Assembly (NCBI GenBank): GCA_031771865.1
Contig: JASISA010000042.1
Coordinates: forward strand, 310,001-374,000
DNA: 64,000 bases
Reading direction: 5' to 3'
Source of the DNA: Nothophaeocryptopus gaeumannii
Lineage: Eukaryota > Ascomycota > Dothideomycetes > Mycosphaerellales > Mycosphaerellaceae
The first letter of the stretch is position 1; the number at the start of each line of letters is the position of its first letter. The notes under the pieces were generated by a model, which saw only the letters and a program-made list of their open reading frames with translations, was not told the origin of the DNA and searched no databases. This document shows, in pieces, positions 54,623 through 64,000 of this stretch. The translations under genes and the position numbers were made by a program.

Positions 54623-55880
54623 ATTACTCTTGGATACGAATGGTTTCTCCAGACGTCTGCAACAACTTGCGAGGAGCGCAGCACTTGGTCTTATGCCGCC
54701 GTGGCTCCAAGGCCGGAGTTACGCCGAGGTCACTACTGGATTAGACCACAAGGCAGCCCGAGGACGTTCTTGATAGTGGGCAAAACCCACATACGCCAGC
54801 ATCTCTGAACCCTTTTAATATTTGACATGTTATGGAAAGTTTCTCAATTGACTTCGTGACCGCGGAGGGGCCGTGAGAAGACGGCCTCTAATAAAGAATA
54901 TCATTTATCGTAGAGACCCAGCCGTGTGGTAGAGTATGTGTGATTTAAGATTCGCATAGCATGTTTCGTTCGAGCAAGCTGCACCTGTGACATCCAGGGT
55001 TGGACCAACAGGAATTCGTGGCGGGGAACTCCGGGGATCGTGGTACAGACGCGAGCCGATGTTTTCTCGAATACAGCGACGATGAACCTTCTTTCGTATG
55101 GTCGGTCCAAGCTTGAAGAGGTGCTGCAGCGCAACTCGTGATTGGCAAGGAAGGTGTCAATGGACATGGACCATCCCTTCACCTGCAATTGCTCAATGTG
55201 AACAGGGAGTGCTAGTGGTTGTCAGCGAGCCGTACCGAAGCGGCAATATGAGGAGAAGTGCGAAGAGCGACACATCAGCAGATCGAGACATGGGCTCTAG
55301 AATGAATTCGATACGAGGACCTCTGAGGAGAGATCGAGGTGAGTCCGAAGCAAGAAGTCCTTTCAAGGCAGGCAGGGTCTGAATGCCACAAGCCGCTGGT
55401 ATGTTCGGTAGGGCCGGCTCGGCTGAAGAAGATCCCGCGGAGTATGTTCCGTTGCGCGATATGTCCTGCAGCGGTAGAGTATGCCGCATGGCGAGCAAGT
55501 CCGATGGAGGACAGCACTGGCACGTTTTCGAGAGTCGTGTTCCAAGTGGTGCAGAAGTCGTTCTGCTAGGTATACATGTGAGGAGGGTCGATACAGACTG
55601 GCGGGAGCTCCAAACCATGCGGGTGGCTCTCTCCAGGCTCTGTATTCCAAATTAGCAAGGTAGTGAAAGTTCGCATCCGAGTTCCTAAGGTATCCGATTG
55701 AGCCTCTTCGTAGCGTGCAAGGTTGTCGGTGTGCCCCGCGTCGACAGGGCTCAGGCTGTCATCTCGCCAGTCGGGTGACCACTGTATCCCGATGTCAAGA
55801 TCAATCGGTCATTGTGTGAAAAGGCAGCAACTGAGCAATGGGAAGCTGATGATGATTGAGGCCAGCAGGTGTGTTGAGCA
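54623..55880. other. Intergenic; no firmly supported gene
   Basis: Minus-strand frames at 54901-55188 and 55193-55618 have mild protein character (FIVAVFEKTSARVC) but no recognised family, start context or splice sites. Confidence 0.3.
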
Positions 55881-55889
55881 AGGTGAAGT

Positions 55890-56445
55890 TGTCGCTGGAG
55901 GTCGGCCCGAGGAGGAAAAGCGAAGCCGAACGCGCAGGCCAAGATCAAAGTGCAGGGATTCGCGAACAAAACGGGTGGCGGAGAGCAGGTGCTCCGTGCT
56001 GGATAGTCCGTCATCAACATACCGCACATATACCCCGACTCCCTCTCTCACGACTCCGCCAAGCAATCGAACAGACCGGACCCATCGTCGCTGTCGCCAC
56101 CACAGTTCCGCTTTACGGCAGGATCAACTCCCCCGAGTCAAAGCGCTGGCGTGGTGTTTGGTCGCGTCCAGGAGACCCGACCTCTGAAGGGAAGACGTCA
56201 AGCATCCAGCGGCCGCATCGGGACACCTACGCTCCCACCATCGCCGCTGGCAGATACGACCGCGCTGTCAGATGCCGCTGCTCGACTCAGCATCGGAGGC
56301 GATGCAGTAGATCTGGGGCGGGAGTCCAACCGGGCTCAATCGGCTGAACGCTCAAGGCTCAAATACCGAGCCTCACGATGTGGCCGCAGACCGGTAGCAT
56401 CATTTTGTCGACCACGACCACGACCAGAACGACAGTCCGGGTAAT
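55890..56445 (+). pseudogene. Unknown coding fragment with one TAG, upstream of BTB copy 1
   Basis: The plus frame reads GKAKPNAQAKIKVQGFANKT, then a TAG near 56008. It then continues with SVINIPHIYPDSLSHDSAKQ and a long Pro/Ser/Thr-rich stretch (PTLPPSPLADTTALSDAAAR, LSIGGDAVDLGRESNRAQSA) to TAA at 56445. The consistent composition across the stop indicates a former exon. It may be the N-terminal part of the BTB-family gene that follows at 56523, or a separate gene. Family unknown. Confidence 0.35.
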
Positions 56446-56522
56446 ACTCCGGCATCGAAGTCAGAGATAGCGTGCCAGCGTGCCGAATACTGGCTCACTG
56501 ACACCGTCTTGTAAGTTGAGCC

Positions 56523-57120
56523 ATGTGTCTAACATATCGACATGTCAGTGACTTTTCGCAGTCCTCACTACCTGCAGGGCTGTTGGTTGGAGGTCGCCAT
56601 GAGAAGGCCAACTATTGGGTGCATAGCATCCCACTTGCTCGCAAAAGCCCCAATATCGTCCAGATGCTGTCCAACGGGGGTCATCTCTCAGGACACGACG
56701 CTGTCACTTCTTCTCCCATACCATTAGGATCCGAGCTTGTTTCCACCTTCGAGATGTTTTTCACTTGGCTGTGTACCGATCAATTCGCCCCGGCATCCGG
56801 CGAAAACGATCGACACTCTGCCGGAGACTATGCTGGCGAGGTATAGAGCGTCTGGTGGGAAAGTCTGGTCCGGAGCGCACAAGTAACCAAATCCGGGATA
56901 TCTATTTGGCCAAGCTCTATGATTTCGCCATTCGCCACGATATACTCGGTATGGCGAATCTCGCCATCTCGACGCTGTTCCTACCAAACCTTCAGCACAG
57001 TAGAACATCAACCAAGGGCGCAATCAAATGCCTGATTACCTCGCAAAGGCCACGAGAGCAGCATAATGCGGTCGTTGCCATCCTCGCTGAAGAGGCTGCC
57101 ATGCATCTGCGTTCGAAAAA
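56523..57120 (+). pseudogene. BTB/POZ-family protein, copy 1, frameshifted
   Basis: The plus frame shows the BTB core: LLVGGRHEKANYWVHSIPLA, SPNIVQML, and FFTWLCTDQFAP, the position of the conserved F-x-x-W-L-Y-T-x of fungal BTB proteins. It ends at TAG 56846. The downstream family region continues in another frame (IYLAKLYDFAIRHDILGMAN, then AVVAILAEEAAMHL). This is the usual helical segment after the BTB fold in this fungal family. A frameshift near 56840-56880 therefore separates the two halves. Partners of such proteins are not known. Confidence 0.55.
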
Positions 57121-57222
57121 AGTCAGGCATGTCCATGGAACTGATTTCCAAATTCCCGGCCCCCTACATCGACCAGTCTTCGGCCTCGTCTTCCAACAGA
57201 GAGACGGAGTGGTAGACCGGAA

Positions 57223-58260
57223 TGGCAGGAACGAGTACAGACGATCCATTTGCAATGCCCACACACATCGCACCGACGAAGGGAAGCAGACGTGCCAAAA
57301 GAAGCTTCTCGATCGCTCGATGCAGACGCCGCCGAAAATTGACATCCAGTGAGTCTGAGTAGACGTGGCGAAAATTGCGGTGAACCAAGCTGACCCGGTC
57401 CAGTGATTCTTATCGGAATGCTGGCAATATATCTGTCGGTCACGAAGCATTGTGTTTTGCTGTCCACAAGAAGCTTGTCTGCGATAGCTCCAGCTACTTC
57501 CGTGGCGCGTTCTACAATGGGTTTGCGAAAGCTGCTCGAAATCGGATCAACCGAGAAGAACAGTCCGTCAAGGATTTCTCTCAGTTCCTTAGCTGGCTGT
57601 ACAGTGGGAAGGTGCCGTTGCCATCCATTGAGGAGCATGCCGCTTTCGAGAGCTACAGAAGCCAGGTCAAGAGAGATATTCGAATCGCATTGGACCAATC
57701 TCCGGCTGATTCGGATTCGGATGGGGAAGACGAGACAAGACCAGGAGCAAACAGTGCATACTGGGAGAAGCATGACTCGCTCGGCTTCAGTCATCGCACG
57801 CAGGCAATGCCCGTGGATCTCTTCTTGTTTGCCAATCGACGTGGAATTCCCAGGCTTTGCGACGCTATCATGACCTTGCTCTCCAAGAAGCGAGAGTTGG
57901 GTTGGCCGCTGCTCTCTGCCAACGTTGAGCTTGTTGGAGCGGCATATGTGAATTTGCTCCCAGAATCCGCATTGTGTCGCTTTATGGTCGACGAGGTCGT
58001 CTGGTGCTAGTCGAAAGACGATGGATCGCTGAAGGAGCTGGAGGGCTATCCGAACCATATCAATTTCGGATTCGTCAAGACGCTGCTAAAGCATGATCGC
58101 GATGTGTCGACGGTTCGTCCATACTGGCGGTATCGTGTCTGCCGATATCACGACCACTCCGGCTTGAACGAGCAAACATATTGTAAGGAAAGATTGAAGG
58201 ACTGGTATGAGGGCATGGCCAACAAAACCCAGACGCAACCTGTTATCTTCTATTCCTGAT
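57223..58260 (+). pseudogene. BTB/POZ-family protein, copy 2, one in-frame TAG
   Basis: A basic first exon (MAGTSTDDPFAMPTHIAP, then RRAKRSFSIARCRRRRK) ends near a GTGAGT at 57351. After a probable intron with CTGAC and CCAG near 57400 comes the BTB core VGHEALCFAVHKKLVC, SSYFRGAFYNGF and FLSWLYSGKVPLP. The helical half follows (VDLFLFANRRGIPRLCDAIM, ESALCRFMVDEVVWC), where a TAG at 58008-58010 interrupts. The same frame then gives the normal family tail with a Cys/His motif (CRYHDHSGLNEQTYC) and stops at 58260. The exon junction cannot be placed without a frame problem, a possible second lesion. The opposite strand carries a 311-codon shadow frame. Confidence 0.6.
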
Positions 58261-58302
58261 TGCGGCTTTCGGGATTGCTTGCGGCCGTGGACATGAGATT
58301 TG

Positions 58303-58620
58303 CGTTCGATGACGGCTGTGAAGGAGTGTAACACTGTGGTGTCCTACCTGTGTGCAACGTATGTCAGCAGCAAACAAACGACCTTCCAGCTCCTGTTCGC
58401 CCTGGCCCCACATCAGGTCGAGGCCGAGATGTGCTGTTGCTCCACCTACACCTCACCCTTCACGGCTCTTGGTGCCGAGCTCGATAAATGGATGCAGCGG
58501 GAGCTCGCGGCTTCCGAGGCACATCTCAACTGTTGTCAGGACTGTACAAAGGAGCTGCTGGCGGAGTAGCAGGAGGCTGGAGACACCTCGACGCAGCCAC
58601 CGGAGAGCATACCGAGTCCA
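58303..58620 (+). pseudogene. Cysteine-rich fragment with one TAG
   Basis: The plus frame from 58303 reads NTVVSYLCATYVSSKQTTFQ, EAEMCCCSTYTSPFTALGAE and AEAHLNCCQDCTKELLAE-like residues, meets TAG at 58567-58569, and continues with QEAGDTSTQPPESIPSS. It looks like the tail of a family protein with paired cysteines but is not recognised. It adjoins BTB copy 2. Confidence 0.3.
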
Positions 58621-59289
58621 GCTTCTGGAGGCCAAGCCCGGATTCATCGTCTGGCAGTTTGGTACACGTGCGCCCTTTTATCCTCCGTGGAGGTACAAAT
58701 CTGACATGAAAAAACGTGTGCGCGGATCGCGCGCTCTGCAGATCAAGTTGTCTGCTTTCACGCAGCGGTTATGCTACGAAACGTGTTAAAGACGTGGCTC
58801 GGCAACGTTTCTGTCGACCTCATGTACGATGGTCCCAATCACAGTTCACCTGTATGCAAGCATGCCGAGCGCAGGACCCAGGCGGTGGCGGCGGAGAGGG
58901 ACTGGGAAGTGAGGGGTCTGACCTGAAGTGGGCAAAGGACAGACCATGCGATCTGCGCGATGCGAAGCTTCAGCAGCGGCGAAGCATCCCAATGAGGATG
59001 TGCAATCGAACATCATCGCGCCAATTGGCTGTCCTGTGCGGACCGCGGCCGAGGCATGGAGTCACGCTAGCGTTAAGATTTCTCCGCGTGGAGTAACGCC
59101 CGCACGCCACTTTTCCGGGGGCTTTCATCCTGTGACACAAATTCGTCTCGGCCAGTCGACAGCACCGAGGCACAGACGAGGATGGCTCACAACCGCTTTA
59201 TATGAAAACCACGTCCTCGTTTGCTGGAACATGCATGTTCTGCTCGATGGAGTGTTGACTCAGCATTTAAGACCTCCAAACCCCACGAG
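58621..59289. other. Promoter region of the MFS gene; no gene seen
   Basis: Frames at 58716-59356 are short or overlapping and have no motifs. A TTTATATGAAAA sequence at about 59200 may serve as promoter about 90 bases before the MFS start. Confidence 0.35.
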
Positions 59290-61195
59290 ATGCTCGGCAA
59301 GATGCCTTTCGAGAATGACGCGGCGCATACAGAGAAACACGCGGAAGCTGGTCTGACTGCGGCAGACAGCAGCAACAACTCACGCGAAATGGTTGAGAAT
59401 GTCGACGACCGGCCGGATGTTGGCTATGGAGAAGAGCGCGCTGAGAAGGTCCGGGCGGACATCCATGACGAAGACAATCCCAATGTCTATCACAAGGTGA
59501 GCTGCGCTTGAGAAATTGAGGGAGGAATGTCCAATTGACCAGTTGTATAGATGTGCTGGCCGCTGTTCATCTCACTCGTGTCCATGTCCTTCCTCTGGGT
59601 CGGTTCCCAAATCCCGCTATATCTCTACGGCAGCGTACTTCCCGACATTTACAGTGATATCGGAGGCGCGGGAGGTAGATGGTTATGGATGGTCATCGGA
59701 TATCTCATTCCAAACTCTGCGCTATGTCCTTTCGTAGGCGCTCTGTCGGATATTTTCGGCCGCCGCTGGGTCGCTGCATTCGGACAGGTTCTCCTCATCA
59801 TCGGTCCAATCGTCGTCTCCACGGCGCATTATATCAACATCGCCATTGCTGGTATGGTCATCGCTGGTCTTGGTGCCGGTTTGAACGAGCTCATCGCGCT
59901 CGCCGGAACTTCCGAAATCGTACCGATCAAGAAGCGCGGCCCATACGTCGGTCTGGTTGTCATCACCATCTTGCCGTTCTGTCCATCTCCCATGTGGGCT
60001 CAGCTGATTACGCGTGACTCTAATTGGAGATGGGTTGGTCTTCTCGTCGGCATCTGGAACTTCATTGGTCTTCTCCTCGTCGTGTTCTGCTACAAAGAGC
60101 CCGCTCGTAACGTGCCCGTTCGGCCTGCCAAGGAGATTCTGAGGGAGATTGACTACGTCGGTGGCCTGCTCAGTGTCTTTGGAATCACTCTCTTCATGAT
60201 GGGAATGCAATGGGGCGCGAGTCAAGTAAGTTCGATTAATCATATGTTCCTACTTGTTCTGCTAGACTGACATGCATCCGCAGTACCTATGGGGCAGTAT
60301 TCACGTTCTGGTCCCGTTTGTCCTCGGAATCATCCTCATCATCGCCTTCTTCGTCTGGGAATTGGCATTCGCTCCATTCCCCATGGTGCCCAAGGGCGTT
60401 TTCAAAAAGGATAAGCGAACGATGGTCCTCATTCTGCTCATCACATTCTTCAGTGGTGGCAACTTCTTCGTCATGCTGCTCTTCTGGCCCACGCAGGTAT
60501 ACAACATGTACGGCAACGATCCCATTCACATCGGTATCCGCACTCTGCCAATCGGTTTTGGCATCATCTTCGGGGCTGTGCTTGGTCTCGTACTTATTGG
60601 CGTCACCCGAGGGCGAACTAAGTTCTTGATGATCATGTGGACCGGAATCATGACGGCTTTCGTTGGCGCCATGTCAGTAGCAAACACCACCAACCTCAAT
60701 CCGACCGTCTACGCCATCCTGACGATTGCCTGTGTTGGTGTTGGAGCTGTCATCATCCCCTGCTCCATCATCGCTCAAATCTGCTGCCCGACCGAATACA
60801 TCGGAACCATCACCGCCATCACCCTCTCGATCCGATACATCGGCGGCGCTGTCGGCTTTACCGCATACTACAACGTCTTCTTCCACAAGTTTCAGGACAT
60901 CTACTCGGTCCCTGCCGGTTTCAATATCGCAGTGGCGGGCATGACAGACGATTACGCAACACTCTACCGGCTCGTCCTACTCGGCGCACAAGCACAATAC
61001 CGCGATCTCATGACGTTCATCAACGAGAGCCCGCTGGTCTACATCAAGGGAGAGCGGGGGTATGACATTGTCATCTCGAATGTGCAAGAGGCGTTCACGT
61101 ATGCGTACCAGTGGCCATACTGGATCAGTATCGCGTTCGGAGGCGTTTGCTTCATTCTGTCCTGGGGACTGAGGGACGTGAGGCACTACATGTAA
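59290..61195 (+). CDS. MFS efflux transporter, TRI12/siderophore-type (14 TM)
   Basis: Three exons, 59290-59496, 59551-60225 and 60284-61195, with introns of 54 and 58 bases, give 597 residues without breaks. MLGKM at 59290 is taken as start; Met at 59302 is equally possible. An acidic cytosolic N-terminus (about 70 residues) precedes the first helix (WPLFISLVSMSFLWVG). MFS motif A is GALSDIFGRR. The repeated helices (IAIAGMVIAGLGAGLNELIA, VLVPFVLGIILIIAFFVW, VYAILTIACVGVGAVIIPCS) fit 14 transmembrane segments. The sequence order matches fungal trichothecene-efflux-pump-like (TRI12) carriers, proton-driven exporters of toxins or other small molecules in the plasma membrane. No toxin cluster is beside it, so the cargo is unknown. 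Confidence 0.92.
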
Positions 61196-62016
61196 ACAGG
61201 ACGTGTAGTGGATTGCTTGGAGAAAAGGCGAGGAAAGCCACCGCATTTGAAAGTACACTAGCGAATGGAATGACAGCATCAACGACTTCAACTTCATGTT
61301 CCTGAACGCGTTTGTTGACGGGTTTCGACGAATTCGCGGAACCCAGGATTTGAAGTCTTCGCGATGGACGCCGTTGGCTGAACCGTTGAACAGGTCTCCC
61401 GGCCTGATCAGGCCCACGCTCAGATTGCCGAGTAACATATCACCGCGACCAGGCCGTCTTGCCCAACTCCGCGCATTCCACGCTCCGTTGCATTTGTACC
61501 AGGACCATCCTGCCATCAGCTGTCGGTGGCTCCCAAAATTCCCACCACGACAATACGGCTTTCAATCTCCAGAGCTGCCGGCTCGCAAGTACTCGGAACA
61601 TCAGCGGTCACAGCGCGAATCGCATATGCAGATCCGCATCGTCAACAGTACATCAGCTGAGCGAGACTTTCCGATGCAGTCCGTCAGGCAAGCAAATCGC
61701 TGTACCATTGTACGGAGTTGCGATGTGCGCCATGGAGCAGCATTATTTGACATACTAATCGCAGACTTCCTCATATGGAGACCTTTTGCGCTCATGCTCG
61801 ATACGTCGCAAGGCGTCAAGGCCAAACTTCCGGCACATCGTTTCTCCGGATTTTGAGAGTCACGCTTTTTCGCGCTCCTTCCTTGCTTCAACTTACAACG
61901 TCAGCTTTGAATTCGAATGTTAACGCGTCCTGCTGCTCACATCCACTTTCACGCGTCGCCCTCACCACGTTTTCACATTAAACACATCGGCTTGATGCCG
62001 CACGCTCATTGGCACG
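61196..62016. other. Intergenic; no gene seen
   Basis: A 187-codon plus-strand frame at 61296-61856 has no motif and overlaps minus frames. I regard it as chance. The right end is the promoter region of BTB copy 3. Confidence 0.35.
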
Positions 62017-63076
62017 ATGAAGCGTAGGACTAAGTCTACGAGCTTCGCCCATGTTGAATTTGGCGATGTCCAACACATCACCAAAGACTTGACACCTCTG
62101 CAGAGTCAACAACAGAGCAGAGATACTAACCTAGGCGAGATGGCAATTGAGCACTCCTCACCGTCTTCCAACAGGCGCAAGCGAACTCCGCCGAGCGATC
62201 ACCTAGCACCTGCCGCCAAGGTGAAGCAAGAAGACGGCCACGACATTCCTAAGGACTTGCTGGACTGAGGACTGTGAGTTGAAGCTGAAGTGAGAGATAC
62301 AGAGAGTGTTGACAAGCGCTGATCATTCCTTCAGAGACTACTACCGAGAAGTCTTGTTGATCAATGTCGGCCCGCAGTTCACACCCTTCGCAGTGCATCC
62401 CGGAATGCTACGACGCCGCTGGCCAAGCTTCATCCAGTTTCTCTCCCGACAAAGCAGGCGTTCTTCTGATGCGTGCTGGCTGCAGAGTGTAGACCCGGAG
62501 GTCTTTCGCGTCTTTCTGGCCTACATCTGCAGCGACGAGCTGCCAGCGCCGGCCAACATGGACAATATGGTCTGCGAGCGCCTCGTACCGGGTGTCGAGA
62601 ACGTCGACTCAATGTGGTCAGACGAGCTTCTGATCGGTGTGGACGTTCGCAGCCCGACATAATCTGCTTGCCTTGCAGAAGCTGGCTTTGTCGACACTCG
62701 CTAAGCAGAATAGCGTCCTCTCCCGCACCACGTCTCGTATCGCGGTTGAGAAAGCATTCAAAGCCGACATCAACGACTCTCTGCTCTGTCAGTACCTGGT
62801 AGATGAAGCAATTTGTAGACTGGACGGTCATCGTGCGCCTACGAACACCTCGATGTTCCCAATCGGCTACGTAGCCAAGATTCTTGAGTCGATGATGATG
62901 CAGCACGCAGCCGGAAGGGACGTCCGCGAGAACAAAAATTCAATTTCACTGGAAATTGAATCCATGCCGCTATCCTCTTCATGGCGACGATCCGGCCTCG
63001 ATCGCGAAAAAGAAGCAGTGCAAAAAAGTGTGGCCCAACGGGGAACCAGACTCCAGAACAGGCAGCGAGCTGTCAA
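62017..63076 (+). pseudogene. BTB/POZ-family protein, copy 3, TGA and frameshift
   Basis: The ATG at 62017 starts a basic, Ser/Lys-rich first exon (NRRKRTPPSDHLAPAAKVKQ) that meets TGA at 62266-62268, five bases before a clean 61-base intron (62274-62334). The second exon gives the BTB core (YYREVLLINVGPQFTPFAVH, then FRVFLAYICSDELP). A frame change near 62640 leads to FAARHNLLALQKLAL and CQYLVDEAICRLDG, the family's helical half, open to about 63125, although its last 40 codons overlap the presumed first exon of copy 4. Two lesions make it non-functional. Confidence 0.55.
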
Positions 63077-63984
63077 GGTGCGTTCCGTCATTGGCACTCT
63101 CGTCGCACGACTGACCTCGTCGTAGCTGCTTCACGGATGACACCTTGACGATATACACTGGACCTCTGAAGGTTCCCTTCGTAGTTCACCGTTCACTCGT
63201 CTCCGAATTCTCGACCTTTTTCGACGCAGCTCTCAATGGAGAGTTCGGAGAAAGCAAGACGGGCTTCCTGCATCTTTTGGATGAACATCCTATGACGTTT
63301 CATCTGTTCGTTAATTGAATCTACACTCGAAACGTTGCCGTCGAGGAGGAAAGGCTCAGGTACTCACTAGAAGACCTGCTGCTTTCGTCCTTTGGCGTTC
63401 AGACCGCACACCAGCAGTATGTCGAGTCAGTACACAACGATCTCGTCGCTGCAAGCTCATCGGCTTCTGACTCAGAGCTGCAAGAGGACCACGCCAAAAT
63501 GCGGCACTTTCAGTTGTCCTTACTGGACCTCTTCATCCTCGCCGATCGAAGAGATGTGCGACTGTTACGAAACGACATCATCATTTTATTCATTCATCAG
63601 CGTGTCAATCGTTGGCCACTGCTCACCGAAAAGCCCGAATTTGTCCGCAAATGTTTCTCCTGGCTGCCATCCAGCTCTCCTCTGTGTGTATACATGATCG
63701 AGGAAGCGTCGTACTGCTGGTCGGAGCGAAGCAAATCCCGAGAGTCGATGAAGGACTTGCACGATCTTCCTTCAGCTTTTCTCGGTCCGCTGGTACGGTC
63801 ACTATTCCACGACCGCTTCTCCAAAAATCCCACCAAGCCGTGGTGGTGTGAGAACGTGTGCAACCTGCACGACCACGAAGAAGGCGAAGATTGTGCGATG
63901 CAGAATGGAGATTGGCAAACACTCCTGTTAGACTACCAGCATACCGATAAGCCGGTCGTTCAGCATCTCGACTGGCTTCGCTAA
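62980..63984 (+). pseudogene. BTB/POZ-family protein, copy 4, one in-frame TGA
   Basis: The first exon (about 62980-63076) reads GDDPASIAKKKQCKKVWPNG and is joined by a 49-base GTGCGT...CGTAG intron to the second exon at 63126, which restores SSCFTDDTLTIYTG. The BTB core follows (VPFVVHRSLVSEFSTFF, ESKTGFLHLLDEHPMTFHLF). TGA at 63316-63318 falls at the position of the conserved Trp of the F-x-x-W-x-Y motif (here VN-stop-IY). The rest is open: FILADRRDVRLLRND, CVYMIEEASYCW, CNLHDHEEGEDC and the end at 63984. Apart from this stop it is the best-preserved copy. No start codon was located upstream of the first exon. Confidence 0.6.
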
Positions 63985-64000
63985 TAACGACAAAGAGTTT

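Noticed and set aside
57123..58058. A 311-codon minus-strand open frame
   Set aside because: It mirrors BTB copy 2, whose BTB motifs are on the plus strand.
61296..61856. A 187-codon plus-strand frame as a gene
   Set aside because: No motif, no start context, uneven composition, and a competing minus-strand frame.
1..64000. Reassigned stop codon to explain the many in-frame stops
   Set aside because: TAA, TAG and TGA all occur as lesions and all end intact genes (for example TAG for GH36, TAA for the MFS gene). Frameshifts are also present.

Overview
The window looks like nuclear DNA of a filamentous ascomycete (Pezizomycotina, probably Dothideomycetes). The evidence is short GT-AG introns of about 50-60 bases, a CYP504-type P450, a secreted GH36 alpha-galactosidase, an S28 peptidase, a TRI12-type MFS transporter, a HET-domain scrap and transposon relics whose stop codons fit RIP-type C-to-T mutation. 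There are no operons; each gene is its own unit on either strand. No rRNA gene, CRISPR array or ordinary tRNA gene was found.

Layout. 1-5.5 kb: transposon graveyard, with a LINE scrap, a RIP-damaged hAT transposase and a clean 350-bp hAT MITE with a perfect 8-bp target duplication. Two related tRNA-like elements with roughly 200-nt inserts in the anticodon loop lie at 4.3-4.6 and 6.4-6.6 kb. 7.4-8.6 kb: a secreted protein built from three copies of an unfamiliar cysteine domain, broken after the first copy. 11.4-12.4 kb: a damaged unknown gene. 13.8-17.9 kb: a stand-alone NRPS-like adenylating enzyme and a zinc alcohol dehydrogenase, both intact, in the same direction. 19-28 kb: a damaged Leu/Pro-rich protein, a decayed multi-exon gene, an intact 582-aa orphan, and a truncated BTB-family gene. 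29.6-38.8 kb: a kelch-repeat secreted protein with one stop, a HET scrap, a single-pass membrane protein, two nuclear or coiled-coil orphans, and two decayed tandem paralogues. 39-49.8 kb: an iron alcohol dehydrogenase, a wrecked methyltransferase, the GH36 alpha-galactosidase, a retropepsin/O-methyltransferase wreck and the S28 peptidase. 51.4-61.2 kb: a CYP504-like P450 with one stop, a seven-transmembrane receptor, BTB-family pseudogenes and an intact MFS efflux pump. 62-64 kb: two more damaged BTB-family genes.

How the genes work together. The intact genes suggest a saprotroph or plant-associated fungus: GH36 releases galactose from plant galactosides, the S28 peptidase trims proline-containing peptides, a receptor may sense nutrients, and an MFS pump exports small molecules. 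The adenylating enzyme plus dehydrogenases could make or modify a small metabolite, but no complete biosynthetic cluster is present.

The most striking property is the pseudogene load. At least a dozen recognisable genes are stopped by one or a few nonsense or frameshift mutations, while neighbours are fully open. All three stop codons occur as lesions and also end intact genes, so this is not a changed genetic code. Exon boundaries were set by eye from splice motifs and protein continuity. No database search was run, so family names rest on recognised motifs.
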